Assembly (NCBI RefSeq): GCF_018613325.1 | Contig: NZ_JAGGQJ010000036.1 | Coordinates: 62,001 to 126,000, forward strand | Length of the DNA: 64,000 nucleotides | Source: Bacillus sp. ISL-34 | GTDB taxonomy: Bacteria; Bacillota; Bacilli; Bacillales; DSM-1321 | Reading direction: 5' to 3' | Part shown: piece by piece, positions 1 to 8,630 of the stretch | Numbering within the stretch: the first letter of the stretch is position 1 | How the letters are laid out: every line of letters begins with the position of its first letter | The notes under the pieces: model-generated | Seen by the model: the letters and a program-made list of their open reading frames with translations, nothing else | The model's database searches: none | Told to the model about the DNA's origin: nothing | Translations under genes and position numbers: made by a program

Positions 1-563
1 ATGTTGATAGCATCTTTAGTGCCGGCAACCGTCAGATTGATGTCACTTTTAGCTAGTTGGTCAACAGTAGGGTTAATGATGAATTCATTATTGATCCTCC
101 CCACTACAACTCCAGCAATTGGACCTTCGAACGGAATATCGGAAACTGAAAGTGCAAGGGAAGAACCTAGCATAGCTGCCATTTCCGTAGAGCAATCTTG
201 ATCGACACTCATGACCATGCTGATGATCTGAACATCGTTCCTGAAGCCATCGGCGAAAAGCGGACGGATTGGACGGTCAATCAAGCGGCTTGCAAGTATT
301 GCCCTTTCACTCGGTCGTCCTTCACGTTTGATGAAGCCTCCCGGAATTTTACCGACTGCATAAAGTCTTTCTTCGTAGTTGACTGTCAAAGGGAAGAAGT
401 CGACATTTCTAGGTTCCTTCGAAGCTGTTGCTGTACTTAATACAGCAGTTTCTCCATAACGGACTAAAACTGCCCCGTTAGCTTGTTTAGCCAATTGCCC
501 TATTTCTACCGTTACATTACGGCCGGCCCAGTCAAATGAATACGTATGTTTTTCCTGTCCCAT
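1..563 (-). CDS. pnpA: Polyribonucleotide nucleotidyltransferase (PNPase), 5' part
   Basis: This is the N-terminal 187 codons of PNPase; the rest lies beyond the left edge. The translation begins [15 protein letters not shown] and contains the first RNase PH-like core, with the family-typical stretches [16 protein letters not shown] and [19 protein letters not shown]. PNPase degrades RNA 3' to 5' by phosphorolysis and works in the RNA degradosome-like complex and in competence in Bacillus. The ATG at 561-563 has an AGGGG ribosome-binding site about 7 nt upstream. It lies downstream of rpsO, with two hairpins between them, the usual bacterial order. Identification is secure; the missing half cannot be checked for integrity. 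Confidence 0.97.
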   Translation of the reverse strand, partial: MGQEKHTYSFDWAGRNVTVEIGQLAKQANGAVLVRYGETAVLSTATASKEPRNVDFFPLTVNYEERLYAVGKIPGGFIKREGRPSERAILASRLIDRPIRPLFADGFRNDVQIISMVMSVDQDCSTEMAAMLGSSLALSVSDIPFEGPIAGVVVGRINNEFIINPTVDQLAKSDINLTVAGTKDAIN

Positions 564-767
564 TTATTAAACCCCTCTCTGAATCTTCACTTAGAGGCTT
601 AGTTTACCTAAACCTGTATTGGATTAAATCAATTATATGTGAAAGTAACTGAACTCGAGTTAAAACCAAACTATTCCTATTATGCACGAAAAAAACAAGC
701 ATTAACAGTAAAATGAATAAAAATTTCATTCATTTGATTATGTATATCCCGATCATTTATAAATGGA

Positions 768-793
768 AAAGGACCCGGCTCCTGCCGAGTCCC
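768..793 (-). terminator. Second hairpin downstream of rpsO
   Basis: On the minus strand a 9 bp stem (GGACTCGGC with GCCGGGTCC, one G-U pair) with loop AGGA is followed by TTTT. It is a weaker terminator than the one next to the rpsO stop codon. It may be a back-up terminator or an RNA processing site in the rpsO-pnpA message. Confidence 0.6.
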
Positions 794-847
794 AAGGACG
801 AAGGCCCAGCCTTAAGTAGAATACGTCCAAATCATTTGATTAACATC

Positions 848-873
848 AAAAAAGCGGGAAATTTCCCGCCTTC
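848..873 (-). terminator. Intrinsic terminator of rpsO
   Basis: Read on the minus strand, GGCGGGAAA is followed at once by TTTCCCGC and a T run (TTTTTT). It begins about 10 nt after the rpsO stop codon. The stem is short and GC-rich with a good U tract, so this is a standard intrinsic terminator, probably leaky because pnpA follows. Confidence 0.85.
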
Positions 874-882
874 CTGAAAAAA

Positions 883-1152
883 TTATCTACGTAGACCTAA
901 TTTGTTAATTAGTGTACGGTAACGAGTAACGTCTTTGTTACGTAGGTAAGTTAAAAGATTACGACGTTTACCTACCATTTTTAGAAGACCGCGACGTGAA
1001 TGGTGGTCTTTTTTGTGTGTGCGTAAGTGACCGTTCAAGTTGTTGATTTCTTCTGTTAATACTGCGATTTGAACTTCTGGAGAACCAGTGTCAGTATCGT
1101 GAGTTCTGAACTCAGCGATAAGTTCGTTTTTGCGTACTTGTGTAATTGCCAT
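883..1152 (-). CDS. rpsO: 30S ribosomal protein S15
   Basis: 89 aa protein [18 protein letters not shown]..., full family length, ending [10 protein letters not shown]15 is a primary binder of the central domain of 16S rRNA and nucleates platform assembly. The conserved TGSPEVQIA and HHSRRGLL segments, which contact rRNA, are present. The start at 1150-1152 is chosen over an upstream in-frame start because AGGAGG lies 8 nt before it. A sigma-A promoter sits about 100 bp upstream, just behind the ribC stop codon, so rpsO forms its own unit with pnpA. S15 represses its own translation in several bacteria, and a structured leader is present here. Confidence 0.98.
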   Translation of the reverse strand: MAITQVRKNELIAEFRTHDTDTGSPEVQIAVLTEEINNLNGHLRTHKKDHHSRRGLLKMVGKRRNLLTYLRNKDVTRYRTLINKLGLRR

Positions 1153-1242
1153 GTTATTATTCCTCCTAAAATTCTGTAAAATCACCTATTACCGAGCCAG
1201 CGTCGGAGTCTCGACTAGCCAAGCAATGGTTATTTTCATACA
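1153..1242 (-). promoter_or_regulatory. rpsO mRNA leader, possible S15 autoregulatory element
   Basis: The roughly 90 nt leader between the predicted start site and the rpsO start codon carries two alternative small stems that share the element CCGAC: GUCG pairing with CGAC, or CCGA pairing with UCGG around a CGCUGGC loop. Known S15 leaders differ between phyla but often use mutually exclusive helices near the ribosome-binding site. A regulatory role is inference from position and shape. Confidence 0.35.
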
Positions 1243-1248
1243 TACAAT

Positions 1249-1277
1249 AGAATACATGTTTTTCATTAAAATTGCAA
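1249..1277 (-). promoter_or_regulatory. Sigma-A-type promoter of rpsO
   Basis: On the minus strand TTGCAA (1272-1277) and TATTCT (1249-1254) are separated by exactly 17 nt. The -35 box begins about 10 nt downstream of the ribC stop codon. Spacing and position support a dedicated promoter for rpsO-pnpA. Confidence 0.75.
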
Positions 1278-1287
1278 GTCTTGTCTT

Positions 1288-2238
1288 TTATGCTTCAAGC
1301 TTTGCAAAATAGGCTATGGCATTTTGCTTATCCGTTTCGATCTGAGCGACCAATGCTTCAAGTCCGGAAAATTTCTGCTCACTCCGAAGCCTTGTATGCC
1401 ATTCAACCGAAACCTGGTTGCCATAAATATCTCCCGAGAACTCCAAGGCATGAACCTCTACAGTCGGATATTTAGGTTTTTTTTCGTGGAATGTAGGTTT
1501 GTAGCCGACATTGCAAACCCCTTTATACCATTTACCGCTTATTTTGATCCTGACGGCATATACGCCTGCAGCAGGGAAAATATAATCGTCACTCACTTCA
1601 ATATTTGCGGTGGGGAAACCCAATTTCCTGCCCCGCTTTTCACCGTGAACGACATGACCTTTCGTTAAATAGCGGCGGCCAGCCAAATGATAAAAGTCCG
1701 TAAAGTCGCCATTACCGAGAGTTTCCCTGATTCTCGTCGAGCTAACCTTTTCATCTTCAAGTGTCTGTTTTGCAACGACTGTCTGTGAAAATCTGCCCTG
1801 TGCATAAACAGGCAAATCTTCCATCGATCCTTGACCATAGCGACCGTAGGAATAATCAAAGCCTGCAACTACGTGACGGACATTCAGCCCGGCAATGTAT
1901 TCGTCAACGAACCGTTCCGGGAGTACCGAAGCAAAATCCTTGCTGAAATGGACAATGAATAAATAATCTATCTCCATCGATTCTATGATATCCACTTTAT
2001 CTTCAAGTGGAGTGATATAGCGGATATTTTCCGTTTTCCTACCCAGTACTGCAGAAGGATGCGGGTCAAATGTCATGACTGCTGACTTAAGATTCATTTC
2101 ATCGGCTTTTTGCTTGGCGGTCTGAATAACAATCTGATGACCTTTATGTATACCATCAAAAAATCCAAGCGCCATTACAAGCTCGGGAAAATCATCCGAA
2201 TTAAATTGATGAGGATGCTCTATTGCGATCACTTTCAC
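1288..2238 (-). CDS. ribC: Bifunctional riboflavin kinase / FAD synthetase
   Basis: 316 aa. The N-terminal half is an FMN adenylyltransferase of the nucleotidyltransferase fold (GFFDGIHKGHQ, the HxGH signature, near residue 26; STRIRETL near 165). The C-terminal half is a flavokinase (GRKLGFPTANIE near 205, with the PTAN motif that binds the flavin and MgATP). It makes FMN and then FAD from riboflavin in the cytoplasm. The start is GTG at 2236-2238, with GGAG 8 nt upstream. It follows truB by about 30 bp and is probably co-transcribed with it, as in B. subtilis. Confidence 0.96.
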   Translation of the reverse strand: MKVIAIEHPHQFNSDDFPELVMALGFFDGIHKGHQIVIQTAKQKADEMNLKSAVMTFDPHPSAVLGRKTENIRYITPLEDKVDIIESMEIDYLFIVHFSKDFASVLPERFVDEYIAGLNVRHVVAGFDYSYGRYGQGSMEDLPVYAQGRFSQTVVAKQTLEDEKVSSTRIRETLGNGDFTDFYHLAGRRYLTKGHVVHGEKRGRKLGFPTANIEVSDDYIFPAAGVYAVRIKISGKWYKGVCNVGYKPTFHEKKPKYPTVEVHALEFSGDIYGNQVSVEWHTRLRSEQKFSGLEALVAQIETDKQNAIAYFAKLEA

Positions 2239-2271
2239 CTTTCAATCTCCTCTTTCCGGCGGTAAAACGGT

Positions 2272-3192
2272 CTATAATTCTTGTGCCAATACTTTTACTG
2301 GTTTAATTAATCCCTCTTTTGTCGGATGTATTTGATAAATGGCAATGGCCTTATCTGCTGGGTCGACCATAACAAAAGGCTTTCCTTTTTCAACAACAAC
2401 ATCCTTTGATTGTTCCAATACCGCACCGTTAAGTACTTTCTTTGCTACTTTATCACTAATCTGAAATTTGGGCAAATGAAATAATCCCCGTTCCAAAGGC
2501 AGCAGAAATTCATCCGTTTGTTCACTTTCCATGAAGTCTTCCACTTCAGCAAATGTGAAACAGTCCTCCTGCTTAAAACCTGCTGATTCAATACGTGTCA
2601 AGTCTGACATATGGGCAGGAAAACCCAGTTCTTCACCCATCATGACTGCCAGCGTCCGAATATACGTTCCTTTGCTGCATTTGACGCGAAACCGAAAAGA
2701 AATGGTTTCCCCTTTAAATTCAGAACGATCATCGAGAAGGGTAATATCATAAATGGTTACCTCCCTTGTCGGCCTCTCCACTTCCATCCCTGCACGGGCA
2801 TATTCATATAACTTCTTCCCGTTTACCTTTACTGCTGAATACATTGGCGGCGTCTGTTCAATCTTTCCAGTCAGTGATTCCAGCACTTCCAGAATCCGTT
2901 TACGCTGAATCACTTGATCAACCTTTTTCACTTCCACTTTTTCACCGCTTACGTCTTCAGTTGTCGTTGAAAAACCAAGGGTCACTTCCCCTTCATACGC
3001 TTTACCGGCTTCTGTCAAATATTCGGCTATCTTGGTTGCCCTGCCAATACAAATAGGTAAAACCCCTGTTACATCAGGATCTAAAGTACCTGTGTGCCCA
3101 ACCTTTTTTGTCTTTAAAATCTTTCTTAATTTAAAAACACAATCATGGGATGTCAATCCCTTGGGTTTCCATAATGGAAGAATACCGTTCAC
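2272..3192 (-). CDS. truB: tRNA pseudouridine(55) synthase
   Basis: 306 aa enzyme that isomerises U55 in the T loop of tRNAs. The catalytic aspartate lies in HTGTLDPDVTGVLP (Asp38), and KGTYIRTL and the C-terminal PUA-like domain are present. The start is GTG at 3190-3192, preceded by GAGGTG at good spacing; the conserved start NGILPLWKPKGLTSHD supports it. It lies downstream of a strong terminator that ends the infB-rbfA group, so it probably has its own promoter in the 110 bp upstream, although no clean -35/-10 pair stood out. Confidence 0.97.
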   Translation of the reverse strand: MNGILPLWKPKGLTSHDCVFKLRKILKTKKVGHTGTLDPDVTGVLPICIGRATKIAEYLTEAGKAYEGEVTLGFSTTTEDVSGEKVEVKKVDQVIQRKRILEVLESLTGKIEQTPPMYSAVKVNGKKLYEYARAGMEVERPTREVTIYDITLLDDRSEFKGETISFRFRVKCSKGTYIRTLAVMMGEELGFPAHMSDLTRIESAGFKQEDCFTFAEVEDFMESEQTDEFLLPLERGLFHLPKFQISDKVAKKVLNGAVLEQSKDVVVEKGKPFVMVDPADKAIAIYQIHPTKEGLIKPVKVLAQEL

Positions 3193-3299
3193 GCTTTCAC
3201 CTCATCATTTTTAAAACACCCTAAACTACTATCATAAAGCAAAATGAATTCCAATTCCGATAGATAGGTGTTTTTCGCTTTTTTACATATTCATTTTTC

Positions 3300-3352
3300 A
3301 AAAAAAAGAGACCGACTACAAGAAGTGCAAAGCACTTATTGAGTCGGCCTCC
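3300..3352 (-). terminator. Compound intrinsic terminator after rbfA
   Basis: On the minus strand an outer 10 bp stem (GAGGCCGACT with AGTCGGTCTC, one G-U) encloses an inner stem AAGTGC-TTT-GCACTT and ends in a run of eight T. It lies 14 nt after the rbfA stop codon and should end the rimP-rbfA operon. Confidence 0.88.
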
Positions 3353-3365
3353 TTTTACTGCTTGC

Positions 3366-3725
3366 TTATTCCTCGTCTTTTTCAGCCGGTTTATTGATTT
3401 GGGAAATCAACGACTCGATACGATTACCATAATCGACCGATTCATCAAATTCAAAAAACAGCTCTGGAGTTTTGCGCAGTCGGATCCGCTGCCCAATTTC
3501 TGAACGCATGAATCCTTTCGCCTTAGCTAGACCTTGCAGGGTTTTCTCCCTTTGTTCCTGGTCACCCAAAACGGAAATATAAACTGTTGCCTGTTGTAAA
3601 TCGCCTGTAACCGCGACATCCGTCACAGTAACAAATCCGATTCTTGGATCTTTAATTTTTCGGCCGATAATTTCACTCAGCTCTTTTTTCATTTGTTCGC
3701 CAACACGATTTGAACGAAGGCTCAT
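3366..3725 (-). CDS. rbfA: 30S ribosome-binding factor A
   Basis: 119 aa, single KH-like domain protein that binds the immature 30S subunit and is needed for maturation of the 5' end of 16S rRNA and for growth in the cold. The N-terminus ([18 protein letters not shown]) and [14 protein letters not shown] are typical. The C-terminal tail is acidic (KPAEKDEE). ATG with GAGGTG upstream. It is the last gene of the rimP-nusA-infB group, 17 bp after ylxP. Confidence 0.96.
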   Translation of the reverse strand: MSLRSNRVGEQMKKELSEIIGRKIKDPRIGFVTVTDVAVTGDLQQATVYISVLGDQEQREKTLQGLAKAKGFMRSEIGQRIRLRKTPELFFEFDESVDYGNRIESLISQINKPAEKDEE

Positions 3726-3742
3726 AATATCACCTCGATAGC

Positions 3743-4024
3743 CTAAAGCCAGTCTATATCTGTTATTGTTCGCTCTAGTTCCGGAAAAGAATCTAGAAAT
3801 TTAAGGGCATTTTGAAGTTCCCGTTCTGTAGCCTTCCTTGAGGATGTTACGGTTACGATAGTAATCTTTGTCCGCTGCCATAAATCCTGAAAATCGGTCT
3901 CTGCTACAGAAATATTGAACTTCTGCTTCAGCCGTGTCATGACACGCTGAAGCACGGCCCTTTTTTCTTTCAAAGAATGGGTGTCATGGATGATGCATTC
4001 ACATTGGACAGAGCCAACGATCAT
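3743..4024 (-). CDS. ylxP: DUF503 family protein YlxP
   Basis: 93 aa cytoplasmic protein of the DUF503 family, typically found between infB and rbfA in Firmicutes. The N-terminus [22 protein letters not shown] is family-like. Its ATG overlaps the infB stop codon (ATGA, 4 nt), which suggests translational coupling. In B. subtilis it has been linked to ribosome maturation, but the biochemical role is not settled; context supports a translation-related job. Confidence 0.9.
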   Translation of the reverse strand: MIVGSVQCECIIHDTHSLKEKRAVLQRVMTRLKQKFNISVAETDFQDLWQRTKITIVTVTSSRKATERELQNALKFLDSFPELERTITDIDWL

Positions 4025-6171
4025 TTACGTTCGATCTCTTCCATTACATACGCTTCAATTACATCGCCTTCTTTAAGGTCGTTGTAATTTTTAATCGTAA
4101 TACCGCACTCATAGTTCGTTGCCACTTCTTTTACATCATCTTTAAAACGTTTCAATGCATCAATTTCACCTTCGTAAATGACGACACCTTCACGAATTAA
4201 GCGAATTCCGCTATCACGTGTAATTTTTCCTTCTGTAACGTAAGAACCGGCAATCGTACCTACCTTGGATACTTTGAAAGTCGTACGAACTTCAGCCTGA
4301 CCGATAATTTTTTCTTCGAATTCAGGGTCAAGCATCCCTTTCATGGCCGACTCGATCTCTTCGATCGCTTTATAGATGATGCGGTGAAGGCGGACATCAA
4401 CATTTTCTGATTCAGCCGCACGCTTCGCATTCACGTCAGGACGGACGTTAAATCCGATGACGATTGCATTCGAAGCTGTAGCAAGGATGATGTCAGACTC
4501 TGTGATAGCACCGACGCCAATGTGTATGATCTTTACTTTAGCGCCTTCTACTTCTATTTTATTCAGGGAAGCGGCTACTGCTTCCGCAGAACCTTGAACA
4601 TCAGCTTTTAGAATGATGTTCAATTCTTTAATTTCCCCTTCTTTCATTTGCTCGAACAATGTATCCAGTGTTACACGGGATTTTTCATTACGTTGTGAAG
4701 CAAGTTGTCTCTGTGCACGCACTTCCCCAACTTGACGGGCCGTTTTCTCATCTTCAAAGACGATGAAACGATCGCCGGCCTGTGGCACTTCGTTCAATCC
4801 AGTGATTTCAACCGGTGTTGAAGGACCTGCATCCTTAACACGGCGTCCAAGATCGTTAACCATGGCACGAACACGGCCGAATGTATTACCGATAACAATC
4901 GGATCACCGATTTTCAACGTTCCGTTTTGAACAAGCAAAGTAGCAACCGATCCGCGCCCTTTATCCAAACGTGCTTCGATGACCGTTCCATTTGCTTTAC
5001 GAGATGGATTCGCTTTATACTCCTCCACTTCACTTACAAGAAGAATCATTTCAAGCAAGCTGTCGATGCCCTCACCGTTTTTAGCTGAAATTGGTACGAA
5101 AATCGTGTCTCCGCCCCATGCTTCAGAAACTAAACCATGTTCTGTCAACTCTTGCATGACACGGTCCGGATTGGCCCCTTCTTTATCCATCTTATTGACA
5201 GCGACGATAATTGGAACTTCTGCAGCTTTAGCATGGTTGATCGCTTCAATCGTTTGTGGCATAACGCCATCATCCGCAGCGACGACAAGAATGGTGATAT
5301 CGGTAACTTGTGCACCTCGGGCACGCATTGTTGTAAACGCAGCATGGCCTGGTGTATCCAGGAATGTTATTTTCTTATCGTTAACTTTAACTTGATAAGC
5401 ACCGATATGCTGAGTGATTCCGCCCGCTTCGCCTTCAGTTACTTTTGTATGGCGAATAGAATCAAGCAATGTCGTTTTACCATGGTCAACGTGCCCCATG
5501 ATCGTCACGACAGCCGGACGTTCAATCAAATCTTCAGAAGCGTCCTCAGTGACAAGTGATTCAAGGTCTGTTAGGTCGACACGAATCTCTTCTTCGGCCA
5601 CTACACCGTATTCCGCACAAATCAATTCAATTGCATCTTTATCCAAAGTTTGGTTGATTGTTGCCATAACACCAAGCATAAAGAGCTTTTTAATGATTTC
5701 AGAAGGTTCACGGTGAAGTTTTTTTCCAAGTTCCATAACCGTCAAAGACTCATAAAACGTAATTTTCTCTGGAAGTTCTCTTTCTTTACGTTTTGTAACA
5801 GGTGCCTGAGGCGCTTGCTGTCTTTGTTTATTATTTTTATTCTTGTTATTGCGACCCTTGTTGAACTGACCTGTTGGTTTTTTCGTCCCTACAGGTTTAA
5901 CGGGTGGTTTCTTCTTCAGTTTTTCTTTATTGACTGTGCTCTTTTCATCCGCTTCAGCTTCGTACTTCGCGACCGTAGCGTTAGCTTTTGGTTCTTGGCT
6001 TTTATCTTCGTTTTTAGGTTTGATTGAATCGTTTAATTTATTTACAGTTGAATCGTCTAATGCTGTCATATGGTTTGTTACCTCTATATTCATTTCTTTA
6101 AGTTTATTTATTACATCCTTGCTTGAAACGTTCTTTTGTTTTGCATATTCATATACACGCAATTTTGTCAT
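4021..6171 (-). CDS. infB: Translation initiation factor IF-2
   Basis: 716 aa, the same length as the B. subtilis protein. It has an N-terminal IF2N domain ([18 protein letters not shown]), a long charged, low-complexity linker rich in K/N/Q (about 50-140), a second IF2N-like segment ([15 protein letters not shown]), the GTPase domain ([27 protein letters not shown]) and the C-terminal fMet-tRNA-binding domains. IF-2 delivers initiator tRNA to the 30S subunit. The start at 6169-6171 is chosen because GGGGGTG precedes it and because MTKLRVYEY matches the family; a longer open frame upstream overlaps ylxQ and is rejected. Confidence 0.98.
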   Translation of the reverse strand: MTKLRVYEYAKQKNVSSKDVINKLKEMNIEVTNHMTALDDSTVNKLNDSIKPKNEDKSQEPKANATVAKYEAEADEKSTVNKEKLKKKPPVKPVGTKKPTGQFNKGRNNKNKNNKQRQQAPQAPVTKRKERELPEKITFYESLTVMELGKKLHREPSEIIKKLFMLGVMATINQTLDKDAIELICAEYGVVAEEEIRVDLTDLESLVTEDASEDLIERPAVVTIMGHVDHGKTTLLDSIRHTKVTEGEAGGITQHIGAYQVKVNDKKITFLDTPGHAAFTTMRARGAQVTDITILVVAADDGVMPQTIEAINHAKAAEVPIIVAVNKMDKEGANPDRVMQELTEHGLVSEAWGGDTIFVPISAKNGEGIDSLLEMILLVSEVEEYKANPSRKANGTVIEARLDKGRGSVATLLVQNGTLKIGDPIVIGNTFGRVRAMVNDLGRRVKDAGPSTPVEITGLNEVPQAGDRFIVFEDEKTARQVGEVRAQRQLASQRNEKSRVTLDTLFEQMKEGEIKELNIILKADVQGSAEAVAASLNKIEVEGAKVKIIHIGVGAITESDIILATASNAIVIGFNVRPDVNAKRAAESENVDVRLHRIIYKAIEEIESAMKGMLDPEFEEKIIGQAEVRTTFKVSKVGTIAGSYVTEGKITRDSGIRLIREGVVIYEGEIDALKRFKDDVKEVATNYECGITIKNYNDLKEGDVIEAYVMEEIERK

Positions 6172-6190
6172 ACGTTCACCCCCGTAAAAT

Positions 6191-6496
6191 TTAATCGAGC
6201 AGCGTTCGGAGTTTTTGTGCAAAACCTTCATCCAGAACTGCGACGGCAACTCTAGCATCCTTGCCTATCGCATGGCCGAGCAATGACCTGCTTTCGACTC
6301 TTTTTAAAGGAACCTGATAAAATGCGCACTTATCAGATATTTTTTTTTCAGTGTTTTTTGAAGCGTCCGCGGATAAAATAACAACTTTGGCATTACCGCT
6401 TCTAATCTCTTTAACCACTAATTCTTCACCCGAAATTAGCTTGCGTGCTCGATTGGCCAAACCTAATAGAGACATCCATTGTTGTTGTTGGGTCAT
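6191..6496 (-). CDS. ylxQ: L7Ae/L30e-family RNA-binding protein YlxQ
   Basis: 101 aa L7Ae-fold protein ([32 protein letters not shown]) related to ribosomal proteins that recognise kink-turns in RNA. In B. subtilis YlxQ belongs to the nusA-infB operon. It sits 4 nt after rnpM and 19 nt before infB. Which RNA it binds in this organism cannot be told from sequence. Confidence 0.92.
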   Translation of the reverse strand: MTQQQQWMSLLGLANRARKLISGEELVVKEIRSGNAKVVILSADASKNTEKKISDKCAFYQVPLKRVESRSLLGHAIGKDARVAVAVLDEGFAQKLRTLLD

Positions 6497-6500
6497 GGTG

Positions 6501-6776
6501 TTAGTTTTTCTCCTTATTCACTAAATCAAGCAATTGTTCATAAAGGGAAGAATCGATTTGGGTACTAAGGTGATTAGCCAGCACATTTTTCTTTTTGGCC
6601 AGCTCGATAACATCCCGATCAAGAGTCAAATAAGCTCCCCTTCCAGATTTCTTTCCGGTCGGATCCAGGCTGACTTCCCCTTCTTTAGATCGAACGATGC
6701 GAATGAGTTCCTTCTTCGGCTTCATTTCGCCTGTAGCCACACATTTACGCATCGGGATTTTTTTTCGGCTATTCAT
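6501..6776 (-). CDS. rnpM: RNase P modulator RnpM (YlxR family)
   Basis: 91 aa YlxR/DUF448 protein. [19 protein letters not shown] and the GRGAYL turn are diagnostic of the family. YlxR proteins bind RNA, and in B. subtilis the protein has been renamed RnpM because it binds and modulates RNase P. The gene lies between nusA (16 bp gap) and ylxQ (4 bp gap) in the usual operon. GAGGTG stands at proper distance before the ATG. Confidence 0.92.
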   Translation of the reverse strand: MNSRKKIPMRKCVATGEMKPKKELIRIVRSKEGEVSLDPTGKKSGRGAYLTLDRDVIELAKKKNVLANHLSTQIDSSLYEQLLDLVNKEKN

Positions 6777-6792
6777 CTTTTTTCACCTCGAA

Positions 6793-7923
6793 TTACTCGT
6801 TATCCTCTTCGAAATCTGTTTCCTCTTCAGTAACATAACTATCTCTGCTCAAAAGGAATTCCTGTTCTTCCACTGGATAAATACCAGCTTCGCGGGCTTC
6901 CGTTTCACTCTTGATATCAATTTTCCAGCCTGTAAGCTTGGCAGCTAAACGGGCATTTTGTCCACGCTTACCAATTGCCAGGGAAAGTTGATAATCCGGA
7001 ACGATTACAGTCGTCGCCTTTTCCTCTTCTTTAACAATGACCTCAAGTACTTTTGAAGGGCTTAAAGCATTCGCAACGAAAATGACCGGATTCTCCGACC
7101 ATTTGACGATATCGATTTTTTCACCTTTCAATTCATTGACGATGGCCTGAACACGCTGTCCCTTTTGGCCTACACAAGAACCGACTGGATCTACTTCTTC
7201 GTTATCGGAGTGCACGGAGATTTTTGAACGGTCGCCTGCTTCGCGGGCAACTGACTTAATTTCTACTGTTCCATCAAAAATTTCAGGCACTTCGATTTCG
7301 AATAAACGTTTTAAAAGGCCAGGATGTGAACGGGATACAAAAATTTGCGGGCCCTTGGAAGTCTTTTCAACTTTAGTGATGAAAACTTTAATGCGATCAT
7401 GTGGTTTGTACTGTTCATTCGGCATTTGCTCATTCACCGGGAGCAAAGCTTCGATTTTACCTAGGCTCACATAAATGAACCGGGAATCCTGGCGTTGAAC
7501 GATTCCAGTCATGATATCTTCTTCACGATCGATGAATTCGGCATAAATGATGCCCCGTTCCGCTTCACGCACCCTTTGAGTGACGACTTGTTTTGCTGTT
7601 TGTGCAGCAATACGGCCGAAATCCTTAGGTGTTACTTCCATTTCGACAATATCCTCTAACTGATAGTTGGGATCAATTGCTCTTGCTTCTTCAACAGAAA
7701 TTTCCAGACGTGAATCGAACACTTCGTCTACAACGTCTTTTCTGGCAAATACACGCATTGTTCCTTTACCAAGGTTCAAGTCGATACGTACATTTTGTGC
7801 CTGGTTAAAGTTACGGCGATATGCCGATATAAGGGCAGATTCAATCGCGTCGATCAAAACCTCCCTGGAAATTCCTTTTTCGTTTTCTAAAATATAGAGA
7901 GCATCCAATAACTCATTGCCCAT
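6793..7923 (-). CDS. nusA: Transcription termination/antitermination factor NusA
   Basis: 376 aa. Order: an N-terminal RNA polymerase-binding domain (to about 130), an S1 domain ([16 protein letters not shown] onward), and two KH domains ([36 protein letters not shown]), followed by a short acidic tail. It lacks the C-terminal repeats of the E. coli protein, as is normal in Firmicutes. NusA promotes pausing and intrinsic termination. In B. subtilis nusA is autoregulated through readthrough of terminators. It follows rimP by 43 bp. Confidence 0.97.
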   Translation of the reverse strand: MGNELLDALYILENEKGISREVLIDAIESALISAYRRNFNQAQNVRIDLNLGKGTMRVFARKDVVDEVFDSRLEISVEEARAIDPNYQLEDIVEMEVTPKDFGRIAAQTAKQVVTQRVREAERGIIYAEFIDREEDIMTGIVQRQDSRFIYVSLGKIEALLPVNEQMPNEQYKPHDRIKVFITKVEKTSKGPQIFVSRSHPGLLKRLFEIEVPEIFDGTVEIKSVAREAGDRSKISVHSDNEEVDPVGSCVGQKGQRVQAIVNELKGEKIDIVKWSENPVIFVANALSPSKVLEVIVKEEEKATTVIVPDYQLSLAIGKRGQNARLAAKLTGWKIDIKSETEAREAGIYPVEEQEFLLSRDSYVTEEETDFEEDNE

Positions 7924-7966
7924 GGTGATCCCCCTTACGGATATTTAAATTAATGATTTGCTTGAC

Positions 7967-8437
7967 TTAGAAGGTAATCGCCAATCTTGCTTTGGCTACC
8001 TTTTCGAATGGTATGACAATCGTTTTCTTTCTTGTCTTGATTCTGACTTCGAGTGTCACTTCTTCCCCATCGAAACTGGTTAAGATTCCTTCGAATTCTT
8101 TTTCATCTAAAATGGGCTCGTATGTTTTTATGTAAACATTTTTACCGATAGCATTAAGGAAATCCTTCTCTTTTTTCAGAGGCCTTTCTGCTCCGGGTGA
8201 TGAAACTTCGAGAAAATAATTTTGTGGAATCGGATCAACCTCATCAAGCTTTTCACTGAGTTTTTCACTCACATTTCCGCAATCATCAATATCTACGCCT
8301 GTTTCTTTATCAATGTACACTCGAAGGAACCAGCTTTTACCTTCCTTCACATACTCCACTTCGACTAATTCAAGCTGCAATTCTTCAAGAATTGGTAATG
8401 CTAATTCCTCTACGACTTCCGTTACCTTTTTACTCAT
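7967..8437 (-). CDS. rimP: Ribosome maturation factor RimP
   Basis: 156 aa. It begins [19 protein letters not shown] and contains the typical [14 protein letters not shown] and [17 protein letters not shown] segments (alpha/beta N-terminal domain plus SH3-like C-terminal domain). RimP binds the free 30S subunit and aids its maturation. It is the first gene of the rimP-nusA-rnpM-ylxQ-infB-ylxP-rbfA operon. A sigma-A promoter with extended -10 is about 125 bp upstream, and the leader holds a GC-rich hairpin. Confidence 0.95.
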   Translation of the reverse strand: MSKKVTEVVEELALPILEELQLELVEVEYVKEGKSWFLRVYIDKETGVDIDDCGNVSEKLSEKLDEVDPIPQNYFLEVSSPGAERPLKKEKDFLNAIGKNVYIKTYEPILDEKEFEGILTSFDGEEVTLEVRIKTRKKTIVIPFEKVAKARLAITF

Positions 8438-8503
8438 TTGTTTCCTCCATACGTGCGTTGTATGCGCTTGGTTTCGGATTCAAAATTAAATGGTCAATAC
8501 AAC

Positions 8504-8531
8504 ACGAAAGAGTGGGTTTCCCCACTCTTGC
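8504..8531 (-). terminator. Hairpin between polC and rimP (leader hairpin, possible attenuator)
   Basis: On the minus strand AAGAGTGGG-GAAA-CCCACTCTT forms a 9 bp stem closed by a GAAA tetraloop, followed by only a weak T-rich tail (TCGTGTTGTATT). It lies downstream of the predicted rimP promoter, so it is inside the rimP leader as well as behind polC. It may end polC transcripts or act in the 5' UTR of the nusA operon; the sequence cannot decide. Confidence 0.6.
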
Positions 8532-8560
8532 CATTGGTTCCTCTTAGTATTTCCAATAAA

Positions 8561-8589
8561 AATATACCATAATCAAGATATTTATGCAA
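8561..8589 (-). promoter_or_regulatory. Sigma-A-type promoter of the rimP-nusA-infB operon
   Basis: On the minus strand TTGCAT (8584-8589), 17 nt, then TATATT (8561-8566), preceded by TGG, which gives an extended -10. It lies between polC and rimP and explains separate transcription of the operon. Confidence 0.7.
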
Positions 8590-8630
8590 ATATCATGTCT
8601 GTTTCTTCCTTTTTGAAATCAGTTCCCCCT

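Larger units (their letters stand above)
564..882 (-). other. rpsO-pnpA intergenic region
   Basis: This 319 bp spacer holds no gene. On the minus strand it contains the rpsO terminator (848-873), a second GC-rich hairpin followed by TTTT (768-793), a small dyad at 801-813, and further down an A+T hairpin with 8 bp arms (711-718 with 728-735). I found no convincing -35/-10 pair for pnpA. Transcription of pnpA therefore probably relies largely on readthrough from rpsO, with processing or partial termination at these hairpins; that is inference. Confidence 0.6.
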
